The translations under genes were made by a program, and so were the position numbers. Below, piece after piece: positions 30,906 to 43,815 of a DNA stretch of 64,000 nt; position 1 is the first letter of the stretch; each line of letters starts with the position of its first letter. The notes beneath the pieces were generated by a model, which worked only from the letters and a program-made list of their open reading frames with translations, did not search any database and had not been told where the DNA came from. The stretch comes from Icerya purchasi. Its lineage: Eukaryota > Arthropoda > Insecta > Hemiptera > Monophlebidae. Location: NCBI GenBank assembly GCA_039619475.1, contig CM077115.1, forward strand, positions 493,975,352 through 494,039,351. Reading direction: 5' to 3'.

Positions 30906-32650
30906 CAAAGCTAAAATTTGTTATTTCTTGGATTAAGTACATCCTTTCCCTTTCAGATCATTGTGCTCGGTTCCTTCATTCTGGCTATATTTATGACTGA
31001 ATCAGTGTTGATCCTCACTTTTCTTGTTGTTGCCGGGTGAACGTCCCTCGCTGACGCGTCTAAAATTAAAGGAGAAATAATCACTTCAGCATTGAAGATT
31101 TTAACTAAAATAGAAAAATAGTAGCGTACCTGCAGGATCAGCTAATGGGTTTTACTCAAATGATACAATACACGAAGATGCTTAATACAACTGAGAACAC
31201 TACAATGCAAATTTTCCACCTATAATTAAAATTTTATATTGAAATTTTATTAAGGATATTATAGTGTCGCCTTTTGAAATGACGTTAGGAATGTTTTTTA
31301 AAAATTCCATAATGGGAAATTCCTAAAATCTCTCTTAAGGGTAGCCTACTGATGGTGATAATGATATAAGCGATAAATGTACTGGGCATTTTTCAGCGTT
31401 ATTCGCAGAAGGAATGCTGAGTGGCAATTCGTAACTGCAGAAAACTGGTTGTCAGTGTACTTTCTGTCTTACAACATAATTCCCATATACATACATATGT
31501 GCGTATATGGCGGAGTGTGCGTCTAATCGATAAACCGGTAAATGTCGCCACGGAGCAAAACCTTTTATTTTCTCGGACGATCTATTTTAAAACAATCTCG
31601 CGCCAGGGAAGTGCACTTAAGTGAAGAATTCGGTAACGATCGCGAACATATTCCGCACGTTAACGAGGCAGTGCTGCAGTATCTGTGAAAGAACGCGGTC
31701 TTTTATGATCACGTGCCAACATTTGATAAATAGCGTGACCAGCCGTCGCCACACCTTTTTCGCTGCAGAACAGTCGGCATTTGAGTCCGCGCGAAAGGAC
31801 TGATTTACAACTTGGAGACTGCTGGAAATTTAGGGTCGTCGCTTCGACCAAAATTCTATTTCTAATATGTAATTACATTTCCAGGCGCCCTCTTTTGCAT
31901 CTAATTTTCATAACCTTACATAAACTGGAAATTACCGATGGAATCGGTTGTATTATATCTGCGCGCGGAGAGAAGCGCTTCGACCGGCGTTGCATGTTGC
32001 GGATGCGGTTTCTGTGGAAGATCGGTACAGCGGAAGGTTGTGCTGGATGCGGTTTGCTGATTTCAGTTTCATCCTCTTTAACCAACATTGTAAATTACCG
32101 TCAAATGATTCATCGAGTGCTAATCTGACTCTGTTCGGCTAGCACTGCTCGCCCTACTACATTATGTCCGTGTATTACATGCGCTATTAAATTCTACACA
32201 CTCGGACACAGAAGTGAGCTCACTGTCTGCTTCGCTCTCTATTACCTGTCCTCGTGTAAATTTGCCTATAATATATATATATCCGAGAGAGACTGCTCGG
32301 CTAATACGTGTACATTCGTAGCAGTGATTTACACACCGGCAAAGTGTACAATGTCTGCAATATTTGTTCGGTCGTCTCCTCTTCCTTCTTCGCTTCTTCT
32401 TCAGTCAGATGATTTTAGTTAAATCGGTTTTCTGTTCGGTCACAAATTTCATTCGACGGATCACTTTTAGCAGACCGACATTGTTCGGTAAATTTTACTA
32501 CGTTATAAATTACTGTTACTTATTACTAATCTCATCGTGTCTTCATAGATAATAAAAGTTCTTCAATTACATAACAGATTCGAAAAAGTCATAAATTCCA
32601 TCGTATTTTAACGTTTTTCGACTTCTAATTTTACATTACACTTATACAAC

Positions 32651-32684
<34 letters not shown>

Positions 32685-33550
32685 GGTGAGTTTGAACTTT
32701 TACGCTTGGCTAGGCATCATTTTCGTCGTAAAACTTTTAAAGTCTAAAATGGTAGCTAATTATTTTCCAATACGAAAAAACATCTCCCTCATGTTTACAC
32801 CATCTGTTCAATTCTTAATATGTAATACGAGAGCATTGAAAATTGATCTCTAAATTAATAAAGTAATCTTCGCGAACAACGGTTTCCCGCAAGAATGCTA
32901 TACGAGAAAGTAAAAAAGAATGAAATTTTTTGTCGATAAAGCGATTTTAGTAAATAACACGGCTATGTCCCTGAAACATTATAATCGGTTGAATTTTGAT
33001 GTTCATTATTAATTAACAAATCGTTTTTCCCCGTGTTCGATATTAAATTCTTAATTGTAATTTGTTAGTTGTTGGGTATGGAAATAGTAATAAACAAAAG
33101 TTAAAAAAGTGAAAGGGAGGGAGACGGAATAAAATAAATAAATGAAATAATAAAAAATAAAATAAATAATAGGTATTAGTTAAAGCTAAGTTAGAAATAA
33201 ATAAAAATAGGATAAGTTTGTAATAAAATATTTGCGCGGCGATAAAATTATGTAGTATATAAGTAGTATAATGTAGGCATATTTAGATGTAAGAAAACTC
33301 GTCGACAAGCGTGAGGAAATGTGTAAATATTAATAAATATAGATATTTTCAAAAAAAAAAAAAAAAATTGAAAGTTTCATTTATGCGGTGAATTCGAATT
33401 CGTTTCTTTCTTTTTTTTTTTAATTTCATTTTAAACAGGGGAGCTCCTGTAATAATGTTTCACGATTTCTCTCTATTATATAAACAATAGTGAAATGGCG
33501 GCGGAGGAGGCAATAAACAAATTATACCGCGCAATTAAATAAAAACATTG
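30906..33550. other. Unassigned DNA, with a possible retroposon 3' end
   Basis: Most of this is featureless. 31640-32350 is richer in GC, with overlapping ORFs on both strands and no recognised domain. 33050-33367 looks like the 3' UTR of a retroposed element: AT-rich, ATAAATATAGATATTTTC near 33333, then a poly-A of 17 ending at 33367. A TA run lies at about 32649-32674. Confidence 0.35.
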
Positions 33551-33800
33551 AACTATTGCTGAAACTAAATTAAATTAGAAATAAAATGATTTAACTATTG
33601 CTGAAACTAAATTAAATTAGAAATAAAATGATTTAACTATTGCTGAAACTAAATTAAATTAGAAATAAAATGATTTAACTATTGCTGAAACTAAATTAAA
33701 TTAGAAATAAAATGATTTAACTATTGCTGAAACTAAATTAAATTAGAAATAAAATGATTTAACTATTGCTGAAACTGAATCAAATTAAAAAATAAAAATG
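33551..33800. repeat. 42-bp tandem repeat array (about six units)
   Basis: Units begin at 33551, 33593, 33635, 33677, 33719 and 33761 with AACTATTGCTGAAACTAAAT. The first five are identical to the eye; the sixth is divergent and truncated. There are no spacers, so it is a minisatellite and not a CRISPR. Confidence 0.92.
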
Positions 33801-36800
33801 GCCTTAGCTTCGCCGTCCGTAAGCGCCATCTTAATTTTAATTCGGTTGGTAGTTCGTATCGAGAACGGTTACTGATATCGTAATTGTATATTTAAATTTT
33901 AATTAATTTATTTTAACGTTAAGTAACAGATTATAAAATGCCGGCTTTCGAGTATTTAGAGGAAAATTTTTATTAAACCGTTTCACATAGCGGTTTTTTA
34001 AATTTTACTTTATAGCGTAATTTGATCCTTGACGAATAATAATGTTCTTTTCTTTGTAGTAATTTGCGATTCTCCTTTTTAGATTCTCGCGGAATATGCA
34101 TTCCTCTTATATCTCCCTTTTTTCCAGTTTTTCTAGAATATCTTACATTCAATTTAAAAACGTGTATTACTTACGCTTGTGATTATTTATTTTTGTTGGG
34201 TTTCGTTTTTTTTTCTTTTTTCTGTAAATTAAGATGAATTATCGTGCGAGAAAAAGCCAACAGATGGAAAGTAGCGTAAAACATATAAGGAATAAAAAAT
34301 CAGTGTAAAGGAAAAAAATATTAATGAAAGTTGCAGATGTAAAAAAAAGAAGTAAGGCTAAAGATTGCAGGTAGTCAAAGGATAGAAGGTGGAAAAAACT
34401 TTCAATTTCGGTCGTTGAAAATTAAATCAAAGGGACGATAAAAATTGATTATACAAAATAAAATAATAAAAATGTTGGAACGACTCTGACTCAAAGAGGT
34501 AGAAAAAAACGAATCAAAAGCAGCAGAACGAACGATCATCAGGTAGCTCCGGTACCGTGATCGATCAGAATAATAACTCTTACCAACAGATGTAGAATGC
34601 CTTTTCCGAGAGAAAAATGAGTTATTTGTTGGCCGAGTTAAATTGTTCTTCCTTATTTTACTCTTGTTAGTGTGGCTTGGAATCAGTGGGCAGCTCTTTT
34701 CGGTATACGAATATAAGATAACGAGGTTTCGCAGCGAGATTACAGTCCGATGTTAATAGAAATTTGTTAACCTCGGAGGGGAGGAAAGAGAAAATGTAAA
34801 GAATAACATGTAAGAGTATAACATTTTTGTCAATTTTGTATACCGGTGTAAAAAGTCCAAACAAAACATATAAAAAAAAAAAATCTGTGTACTACTTTTG
34901 TTTTTGTATTCCTTAAGTGTGTGTCTACCTTATTCAGCTTTATTTTTCAGTTTGTAAAACTACGAACGATTTCCGTAAAAATATATCGCAAGTTGGGCGT
35001 CGCGTCTTTCACTCGCGTCCTTCGCTCTTATCCATTCCTAAGAAACACCGTTTTATAACCTTGGAAAAATATCCCTTATTCCTCAACAATTTCTCCTATT
35101 TTCAACTTTACCGTCTTTTAAAATAGAACTTTTTGCATTCTTGCTTTCGTCTTCACTATCAAAATTCCATATCTCAGAGCCGTAATTAAACGGAAGTACC
35201 CTACTTAGAACATTGTTTTTTAAAAATAGGTGGTAGCAATTAGTGATAAACGGATAAAGAAGGAATCCCTTATAGTTTAAAGTTTTCGTTTTTTTTTTTT
35301 TTTTGTTTTTATTTTGCTTAAAATAAAGGTTGTAATCAAAATTATCTCAAAACGACTATTATAATTGTTCTTAAATGCTCGAATTAAGCAAAATACGGCT
35401 GTGCTGCTATTTCAAGTGTATGCGCCTTTACGAGCATCAGTGACAGGTGCGTAAGAAATAATTTAGGTCTTTTGGGGAGAGGGGGATCTAGAAATGTCAA
35501 AAAATGTTTTCAATTATTAAACTACTTAAAATTTCAAAATTCTTGCCTTCAAAATCTTCCTCAATTCTACTAATTTTTTCTACTCAAATGCGTCTGTCTA
35601 TTCGCAGATTTTATCGCTTTCTGCTAAACATCTCATCTATTCTTAACTTTCAATTTCTAACATTAATTTTTTTTTTTATTTCGGTCTTACACAATTTGCT
35701 TTGATGATATAATTTTCAATTTTGCCGATCTCCGTTATTCTCTCAAAGTGTTTATTCTATCTTCCCTTTCAAAATTAGGAATTCTACAGCTGTGTTAGTG
35801 TTACCTGTTCGTGCAACCAATTTCGCTGGTAATTTCGAACGAGCCTGATAGCACTCTTTTATCCTACAGATTTTAACCGGATCTTTTTGTTTTCCTCCTT
35901 TTCATATTCGGAATTTGTCTTGCGGTATTCGTTATTTTCATTGCCTCTATTTTGTCTTTCTTCCGAATGTTTAATTCTTTTCCACTTTACCGTTTACTTG
36001 CAAAAATTTTATCATTTTTCGTATACGTCATCTTCGACATTTTTTTTTTTCCCGCTACCCTATTTACAATGATTTGCTGCAGGTTCTCCATATGAAATGG
36101 GCGGCTCTCTCTTTGGCTTGGCTTTTTCTTTTTTCTTTTTCATTGACCTCCTAGCACTGTATAAACTTTCTATTTCGGATTTTGGTGTCTTGGATATTTA
36201 CGATTTTCCTTTTTTAGAAATCATTTATTTCATTTTCTGTAATTTACTTTTGTTTTCATTTTTACTTTCTTTTTCGCATTATCATTTTCCAATATCCCAT
36301 CGATCATGTTTCCTGTGAATCCATTCTGTATTCGCGTCTACTCCTTATCGTATTGCTCTCGTTCCTTTTCTGTCTCCGTTTATTATTCTATTTGTTCCTT
36401 CGCAATTTAATTGGATTAAAACTCAATTCTTTCCCTTTCTAATTGTTTCCGAATAAAGGTCCCCCTCCCCCCGTTGTGAATAATCTTTAGCGCTGCTAAA
36501 TTAAAGTCCTTTCCTTCATCTGATATACGATGACCCTTTAACCGCGCTAGTGAAGTGATAATAACTTCTTAGGGGATTTGAAAATAAGCGCTGCTAATAG
36601 AATGTACGGAACCGCGCCCCACTGGTAATCTACATGACCATCGGTATTCAGGTCGAAAAAAAATCTCTACAACTAGTTACGTAAAAGAGAGCGATTATCC
36701 TCATAAGCAAGAGCACGTTAAACGTAACGGCAGAGGTGTAAGACAAACAGATAAAGAGTACCGAAAATTTTGAACCAAAGAGATGAAAAAATCCGGCGTT

Positions 36801-38671
36801 GGGTAAGGTGAGACTGTTATAAGTACCCCCCTCCCAACAAAAAAAAACTCGTTGGACAAATTGGAGCAAAAGAGTCTATTTTATTAGAAAATAGTAGCGT
36901 GAAATTACTATTAGCAGCAGGTGAGAGAAAACATTTTTGTATATTTTGTTTCGCATTATTATTAGTTGTTTTATTTTTGAAACACGAATTCTTCGCGTAT
37001 AAAGGCATCGTATTTGGAGCGGTAAAAAAGTTAAGCAGAAAAAGGTGGTGTGAGCGGAGATGTAGAACCGCTTGAAGAAAATACAATGGTCGAATACGTG
37101 TGATTACAAATTATAGGATATCAGGAATGCCGAGATAAGAGGGGTTTCTTAGGAGCTGTAAAATTAATGAATGCCGGTTAAAAATATTGTTTTCCTTTCT
37201 TCTTCTCTAAATCTATCAACTTTAAATTCCGTTTATGCTTTAGTACCAAAATTTTATGATCTTCTAGCTGGAACCAAAATTTCGATGTAAGCCGAAAGAG
37301 TTAAAAAACGAAACTGATAAGAATTTTCTAAAAATGCCGACTGAAAAAGGAGAGAGAGATGAAATTACGATTAAATAACGGATACAGCGGCATGATGGAA
37401 CGGGGAATAGAAAGTAAATGTCGAATAAAAGGACAGAATATTAGATTACGTTACCAGAGGCAAAGGTGCGAATGTTGCGCGTGAAAATAACATGAGCGAA
37501 CGAGTTCTTTATCGTTTATCGGTGTACTGCCCGAAGTAGACTTTTCGAAGATAAGATTACAAGAGAGATAACACGGTTTAAATGAGTTCTGCACCTTTTA
37601 AGACTATCGTTCTTTGCCTATGCGATCGAGATAGTAATAAATTTTTGGATTATATTTTTAGCGACTTTACGAATTCCGCACAGTTCGGAACTGATGGTGG
37701 TATGACAATGTAAAAATCAACAAATTGTCTCCGAATGAATACGGTGTTTACGTTTCTCGGCCTGAGTTCGCTTGTGCGGCAATGAATTTGCATAGTAAAC
37801 AACGGGAAAGAGGGATAAATGAAAGAGCTCGATTGACGTTAAATCTCTTGTCGAAACTATAGCACAAAGAGAGGGCTCCGTAGATAAAAGTACATTGTCA
37901 CGGGCACACCGTTTCGCGTTGCAAGAAATCGTGATAAACGACCTGCAATTCGATAAGTAACTGTATTCTTCGACGTGTTTGGCTGGTCGCCGATTTCGGT
38001 GGAAAGTCTAAAGAAACAAAATTGAAAGTGGGGCGGTGACGATAAAAAATTAAATTTATCGGCCGGACGTGTCATTTTTCACAGCAATCCGTATGTTCCG
38101 AGAAAATATATTTTCCGGGCATTTATCATTTAACTAGGATCGAGTGTAGATGGAGCTTTTTAAGGGGTTTTTTTGTTACTGAAATGCGAATGAAATATTT
38201 TCCATGAAGGTCCAAAGAATTATTTAAAATTCTTCTCTCGGTAACTGTTTGTAAACTATAGGCTGTTTTCTCGCAGTCTACTTCTTCGAAATGGACTCGT
38301 TTAGGGTAATCGCTTCATTTTATAATCGGTCACGGTATTGTGTTGTGCAATACAATTGTCGATTTACATTCTGAATATTTATCACGTTTTATCTTCGAAA
38401 TTCGGTGCTTTCTCTTCCGAGATTCGGTTAACATCCATAAGCGGACATGATGGTTGCCTTTCTGTCAAAATTAAATTGTCTCCAGACCTCCTCATGCTCC
38501 ACAATTAACTTTACATATATTTTCTTTTTTTTTCACTTTTAATTGATAATTTGTAACTAGTCAAATGGTGAGGCTATCTAATAAATGTTCTTAATGAATC
38601 GCAAGTAGAAGGTGTATCCATTGATGCTTCCCCTTCAAAAAAGGATGATGAAGTTAAGTCTCTTATTTTAT
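33801..38671. other. Unassigned AT-rich DNA
   Basis: Long T-rich and A-rich tracts and many short ORFs rich in Phe/Leu/Ser, as expected from composition. No gene, RNA or element recognised. Confidence 0.4.
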
Positions 38672-38935
38672 TTAAAATCGTGATGTAGATGACGCATCCG
38701 CGTTGAAAAGCGGGACTGCCAGCTGATTTGGCTGGTTTTGTAACCGTATCAGATGCTTTTGTGCGATCCTCCGGATAATTTCTTCCACTGTGTTTATTTT
38801 GTTAAGATCTCGATGGATGACTTCATTGGACACGTACCACGGCATTCGATAAATTAAGCGCAACACTTTGTTCTGAAATCGCTGGATAACTAGCTTATTA
38901 GACGTCTTTGCGCATCCCCACAGACATAAATAACA
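38672..38935 (-). pseudogene. Jockey-like LINE ORF2 C-terminal fragment
   Basis: Minus-strand frame reads LWGCAKTSN then VLRLIYRMPWYVSNEVIHRD, TVEEIIRRIAQ and RLQNQPNQLAVPL. This is the conserved tail of Jockey-clade reverse transcriptases (VLR.I..APWYV.N..IH.DL, TV..EI.R.A, H.N.LA). About 85 codons remain open. Upstream domains are missing because of 5' truncation at about 38935. Confidence 0.8.
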
Positions 38936-38959
38936 AAAATAAACTGCCTATATTCATCT

Positions 38960-39246
38960 TCGTTAGACTATTTTTATATATATATATATATATATATAAT
39001 TCGGAAATTTTGAACTCGCAAGGGGCTAAGACCTTTAACTCCTTCTTGCTCACATTTCTGTTTCTTTCTCTTCTATATTTGGTATAAAATGTTCACAATT
39101 TACAACGTAATTCTAAATCATATAAAAAAAAAGAAAAGCATACACGACGAATGTATAACTTCTTTTTCGTTACATAAAATTGGGACATTTTTTTAGTTAC
39201 AAAATCTAAAGGTGGCCGGTCTAAGAATTACGTTGTAATTAATATA
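38960..39246. repeat. (TA)n-bordered interspersed repeat, copy 3
   Basis: TA run, then ATTCGGAAATTTTGAACTCG and CAAGGGGCTAAGACC..., ending GGTGGCCGGTCTAAGAATTACG then TTGTAATTAATA. Its right edge is interrupted by the Helitron inserted at 39246/39247. Confidence 0.65.
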
Positions 39247-40902
39247 TCTTTATATATATAATTCTTCTGTGCGTGTGTTTGTGACTGAACTCCTCCTAAA
39301 AGGGTGGACCGATTTTGATGAAATTTTTTGTGTGTGTTCAAGTGGATTCAAGAATGGTTTAGATTCACAATTCGGTCCACTACACGAAATATGAGGGTTT
39401 TAAATAGTTGAGATGAGACCAGGGGCACAAAAATGTATACGGGACGAATAAAAAGAAATTAACAAAAAATTAATTTTTATAAAATTATAAATAAAATGAT
39501 TACCACGGTAAAAATAAACTAAATCTAAGAATTTAAATAAAATGATTACTACGGTTATTTTATTAATTTCTGGGGTAAGTAAATACACCGCTTCTGCTAC
39601 TTCACTTTTTGCGTTATTGAAAAATATACCTGCTATGAAAATAGCTTGAGGAGTTTTATCTTTTTTACCCTTTAATTAAAACATGTTTTTTAGTTTCTAT
39701 TCAACATAGCTTCTATATTCTAAGCTCACAGTATACACATGCTCACACGCAATCGAAAGGTCGAATTGTGGTAACTGTACACGTTATGACGTCAGGTATT
39801 GTAATAGCTTTCTTTATAAAAATTTTCATCAAAACCGTCCATATTGTTGTTACAACTTATTCAAAAAAGTTTGAAATTTTCGGATTTAAGACGAATTTAT
39901 GAAGAAAATTCATTTTTTTTTTTTTGTCGTTTTTGGTTCAAAAGGAGGGTTTAAATAATTTTTTATCCGAAATTTTTGAATTTCATAAAATGGCTCCTGT
40001 GTTTTGTTTTATATTTTGAATTTAGCTATTAAAGGGTTATCGGGTGATGAGTTATGAATTTTTAAGGGTGATTTTTGAGATCATTCTGAATTCCATATTA
40101 CATATATATAAAACAAAGTCGGATTAGTTATATCACTTATAACTCAAGGATGGCTGGACAGATTTTTATGATCTTTGATTTGTTGAATTTGTCTCCGCTC
40201 CGAGTAGCAGAGTACGAAGTAAAAAAAATATTTATGAAGAAAATTATTTTTTTTTTGCCGTTTTTGGGCCAAAAGGGGAGTTAATTTTTGAATTTCTATA
40301 AAGGGCTCCTGTGTTTTGTTTTATGTTTTGAATTTCGCTTTTAAAGAATTATCTGGTGACGAATTACAATTTTTTTAAGGGTATTTTTGAGGTTGCTCTA
40401 AATTCCATATTATTTATACTATACGGTTTTTTGCCGCCCAGGATAATCGCTCAGTTTAAAGTTGTAAATTGTCACAGATAGAAGTTTAATTGTAATTTAT
40501 TGGGATTCTGCATTTTATAGTGTATACGGAATCTTAAAAACCGGTATAAATTTACTTTGAGAAATTAGAGATCATTAGAAACACGTTTTTTCGTATATAG
40601 CCCATCATTAGCTAACTGTATAGAGTGCACACTTTATTAAAAAGTATATAAATTGAGTATTTACTTTAAATTTTTAATATAAATTTATACTGATTTTTAT
40701 TACTAAGGTGAATAATACCATGCTGTCACGTGAGAATTATATTAATTTCAATGTAATTAAAATATTTTTTCTTTTTGGTTTTTGCACATTTATTGAACTT
40801 AATTCATTTTGAGTATTAATAAAAACTAAATTTAATTCAGCTAATAAGTTAATACAAAATTTATTATTTCTGTGGCGGTACGAAGTTCGCCGGGTCAGCT
40901 AG
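39247..40902 (+). mobile_element. Non-autonomous Helitron
   Basis: 5' end TCTTTATATATATAATTC followed by GGACCGATTTTGATGAAATT, a phrase common at insect Helitron starts. 3' end has a short hairpin (GGCG...CGCC at about 40874-40891), then GGGTCAGCTAG, finishing in CTAG. Insertion lies between A (39246) and T (40903), as Helitrons do. No Rep/helicase. Two tandem internal blocks, about 39896-40104 and 40226-40424, are similar to each other, and a second 5'-end-like phrase (ACTCAAGGATGGCTGGACAG) lies near 40142. Confidence 0.75.
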
Positions 40903-41010
40903 TATATATATATGTATATACCTGTATAATAGGAAGAATTCGCCACATTTATACGTGATGCACGCCTTTTGGTTTGAAAACGACAGATGTAGAAAAGTTT
41001 GAAACGTTAA

Positions 41011-41106
41011 AATATAATTAGCGTTACATAAAATTGGGAAATTTTTTCTAATGGGGGCCAGCCTAAGAATTATTTCTTAATTAAAATGTATATATATATA
41101 TATACA
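41011..41106. repeat. (TA)n-bordered repeat, right end only (copy 4)
   Basis: ACATAAAATTGGGAAATTTT, CTAATGGGGGCCAGCCTAAG and AATTATTTCTTAATT then a TA run match the right ends of the other copies. Confidence 0.55.
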
Positions 41107-42518
41107 TAGTACGGCTAGAAGTTCTGTCAGTACTTTAATCGCGAATTACGACATAACAGAGCAACGGAGACCCAATAAAAATTATATTTTCGAAAAGTAG
41201 ATGAAAAAAGCTACAAAACTACATAAAAATTATTCGAAATGTCCGTCTTCAGCAGCGACACATTTATGGAAACGTCGTGGGCATTCGTCTATGGAATTAG
41301 GGCGATATCTATTTATATTCGTATCCTGAAGTCCGTTACTTCGAGATTTGTCCGTTTATGGGAGAATCGAAAGAAAAGTCATTATCGCTGTTATCCAGGC
41401 TGTTTAGCTAGGTTTTTAAAAATATCTTCTTTAAGAGAAGTGTCAGCTAAGGGAAATTTTACTAAACATGTATAGGGCAAAGATAGGTACACACTTTTTG
41501 AATTTATTTTTTGTTATCTTTAGTTTTCTCTTCGTAAAAAATACAAACACGCAATATTAATTTTTTTTTTATTTGTCACATACAAGTTTCCCAAAATGCT
41601 TTTTGTACAATTTACCTGCGGAAGAATTGAAAAGTGTTCGATATTATGGCACAGATCCGCTACACTGGAGTTAGTGAAAATAAAATTTTGGTAACGTAAA
41701 AGAAGCGGTTCTTAGTTATTTGTATAAAGAGGAGTATAAATAAAAAAAAAAAATTGTCCAGTAATAAAAAAAATTCCTGGATCGGCCAAGAATTAATCGA
41801 TTATTGCAGTTGTGCATATACTGGCGGGAAAGATCACTAATAAATAAAGTACGAGTAAAATATAGTATAAAAAAAACAAGGGTAATTAGTATCAATAGTA
41901 GTTGTATTTGTAGCGGTACATACAACTGATTCAAGTTCGGTGGCGGTTAATTCAATGATCAGCTTAGCGTATGCGTGTGGTGGTGGTTTTCCATTATCCG
42001 CCTCACATTTTATTATCTTTTTTTTCCCTTTATTTATCAGTCCCCACTCGTGGGCCAAGGATTAGCGATTATTTTACTTTAATTAATTTTATTCGTTTGG
42101 ATTAGCCGCCAGTTGTTTTCGAAATCAAGAGCCCCGTCAAAAGATACAGTGGTAGTATATTTTTATATGTTTTATATTAGCTTCACTTGTAACTTTGTAT
42201 GTTACGCCCACGAGTAGTGAGGTAGCATATCTTCTATGTGTTACCAAGTATCCGAAAGATGAGTGGCTCAAACAAAATTCAACGCAGAACAAGAAGGAGA
42301 ACGCGTCAGTGGACTGATATTTCTTAAGAGTACATACATGTGTAATTTAATATAGTATTTATTATTATCATTTGCTTCCATATCCACTGGGCAGAGAAGG
42401 CAATATCGCTTTTAACGTTGTTTTATAGACCATTATCAGAAATTCTAGTTATGGCCATGTTTGGCCGGTGTGGCAAAAAAAAAATCCAAGAAACTGTATG
42501 TTTGTAATGGTATTTTGG
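41107..42518. other. Unassigned AT-rich DNA
   Basis: Short ORFs only. No recognised element. Confidence 0.35.
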
Positions 42519-42986
42519 AATCCATTTTTCACCTATTTCCCGATGTCCGAATGATTTGAAATTTTTAATAATTGTCAGAACCCGATGACAATGCAATATT
42601 ACGATGCAGAAAAAAAAGCACCTACATCCGCAAATAAAGTAAAAAAATGTACATATTTATAAACGGAATAATAATTTTTATTTCCCGCGAAAACACGGCG
42701 GCTCGATGAAAGTAACGGGTCCGTAGCCGGTCTGTTTCTCCAAGCCGTCGCATCGTGGCGGGAAACATAATAAGACCGGCTGGGGATCCGGTGCTTCCGT
42801 CAAGCCGCCGTGTTTTCGCGGGAAATAAAAATTATTATTCCGTTTATAAATATGTACATTTTTTTACTGTATTTGTGGGTGTGAGCGCTTTTTTTCTGCA
42901 TCGTAATATTGCTTTGTCATCGGGTTCTGACAATTATTAAAAATTTCAAATCATTCGGACATCGGGAAATAGGTGAAAAATGGATT
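42519..42986. mobile_element. Foldback element with 185-bp arms
   Basis: Left arm 42519-42703 and right arm about 42803-42986 are inverted copies that differ at a handful of positions (for example GCACCTACATCC versus GCGCTCACACCC). The unique centre of about 100 bp is GC-rich (GGGTCCGTAGCCGGTCTG). Non-coding. Confidence 0.8.
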
Positions 42987-43119
42987 AAGGTCGCTGTATT
43001 GTATTGTTGAATTTACGGAAAGGGTGAACTGTAGATGCAGCGGAATCAAGTATAGTTTTAGTAAAACGCAGAAAATAATTATAATTAAATATGATCCTTC
43101 TGATACATTTCTTCAAGAC

Positions 43120-43815
43120 TAAAAAATTAAAAATAAGATTATAGTTTAAAAAACTTAAAATAGATGCTTTATTTGTAATATGCGCTAAAAGCCGTAAACT
43201 AATTGAAATTCTTTTCCAATACTTACCTAAGGGTGAAGAGGTGGACATCAATAATTTTAATTTTAATTCACAATAAAAAATTAAGTTCTTTTACAATATT
43301 AACATAAAAGTGAAGAAGTGAACATTAATAATTCAGTTTAATTCACAATAAAAAATTAAGTTCTTTTACAATATTAACATAAAAGTGAAGAAGTGAACAT
43401 TAATAATTCAGTTTAATTCACAATAAAAAATTAAGTTCTTTTACAATATTAACATAAAAGTGAAAAAGTGGCCATTAATAATTAATTTCAGTTCAAAATA
43501 AAGCACGAGGTGGTTTTATATTATTTACATTTGTTGAGGGACTGCATGACTAGTGATAATATCACCCCATGTTTTATTTTGAACTGAAATTAATTATTAA
43601 TGGCCGCTTTTTCACTTTTATGTTAATATTGTAAAAGAACTTAATTTTTTATTGTGAATTAAAATTAAAATTATTGATGTCCACCTTTTCACTGTTAGGT
43701 TAGTATTGTAAAAGAATTTCGCTTATTTTACGCTTTTTAGCGCACTTTACATATGTATAAAGCATTTTATTTTTAGTTTTTTGAACTATAATTTTATTTC
43801 TAAGCAGTTCATCAA
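43120..43815. mobile_element. Foldback element with a tandem array in one arm
   Basis: The right arm (about 43556-43815) is the inverted copy of the left arm (about 43120-43514), but the left arm carries three head-to-tail copies of a 75-bp segment (starting 43265, 43340, 43415) and the right arm carries one. The loop is about 40 bp around CATTTGTTGAGGGACTGC. Non-coding. Confidence 0.8.

Noticed and set aside
33551..33800. CRISPR-like array
   Set aside because: Units are directly adjacent with no variable spacers, and the genome is eukaryotic; it is a minisatellite.
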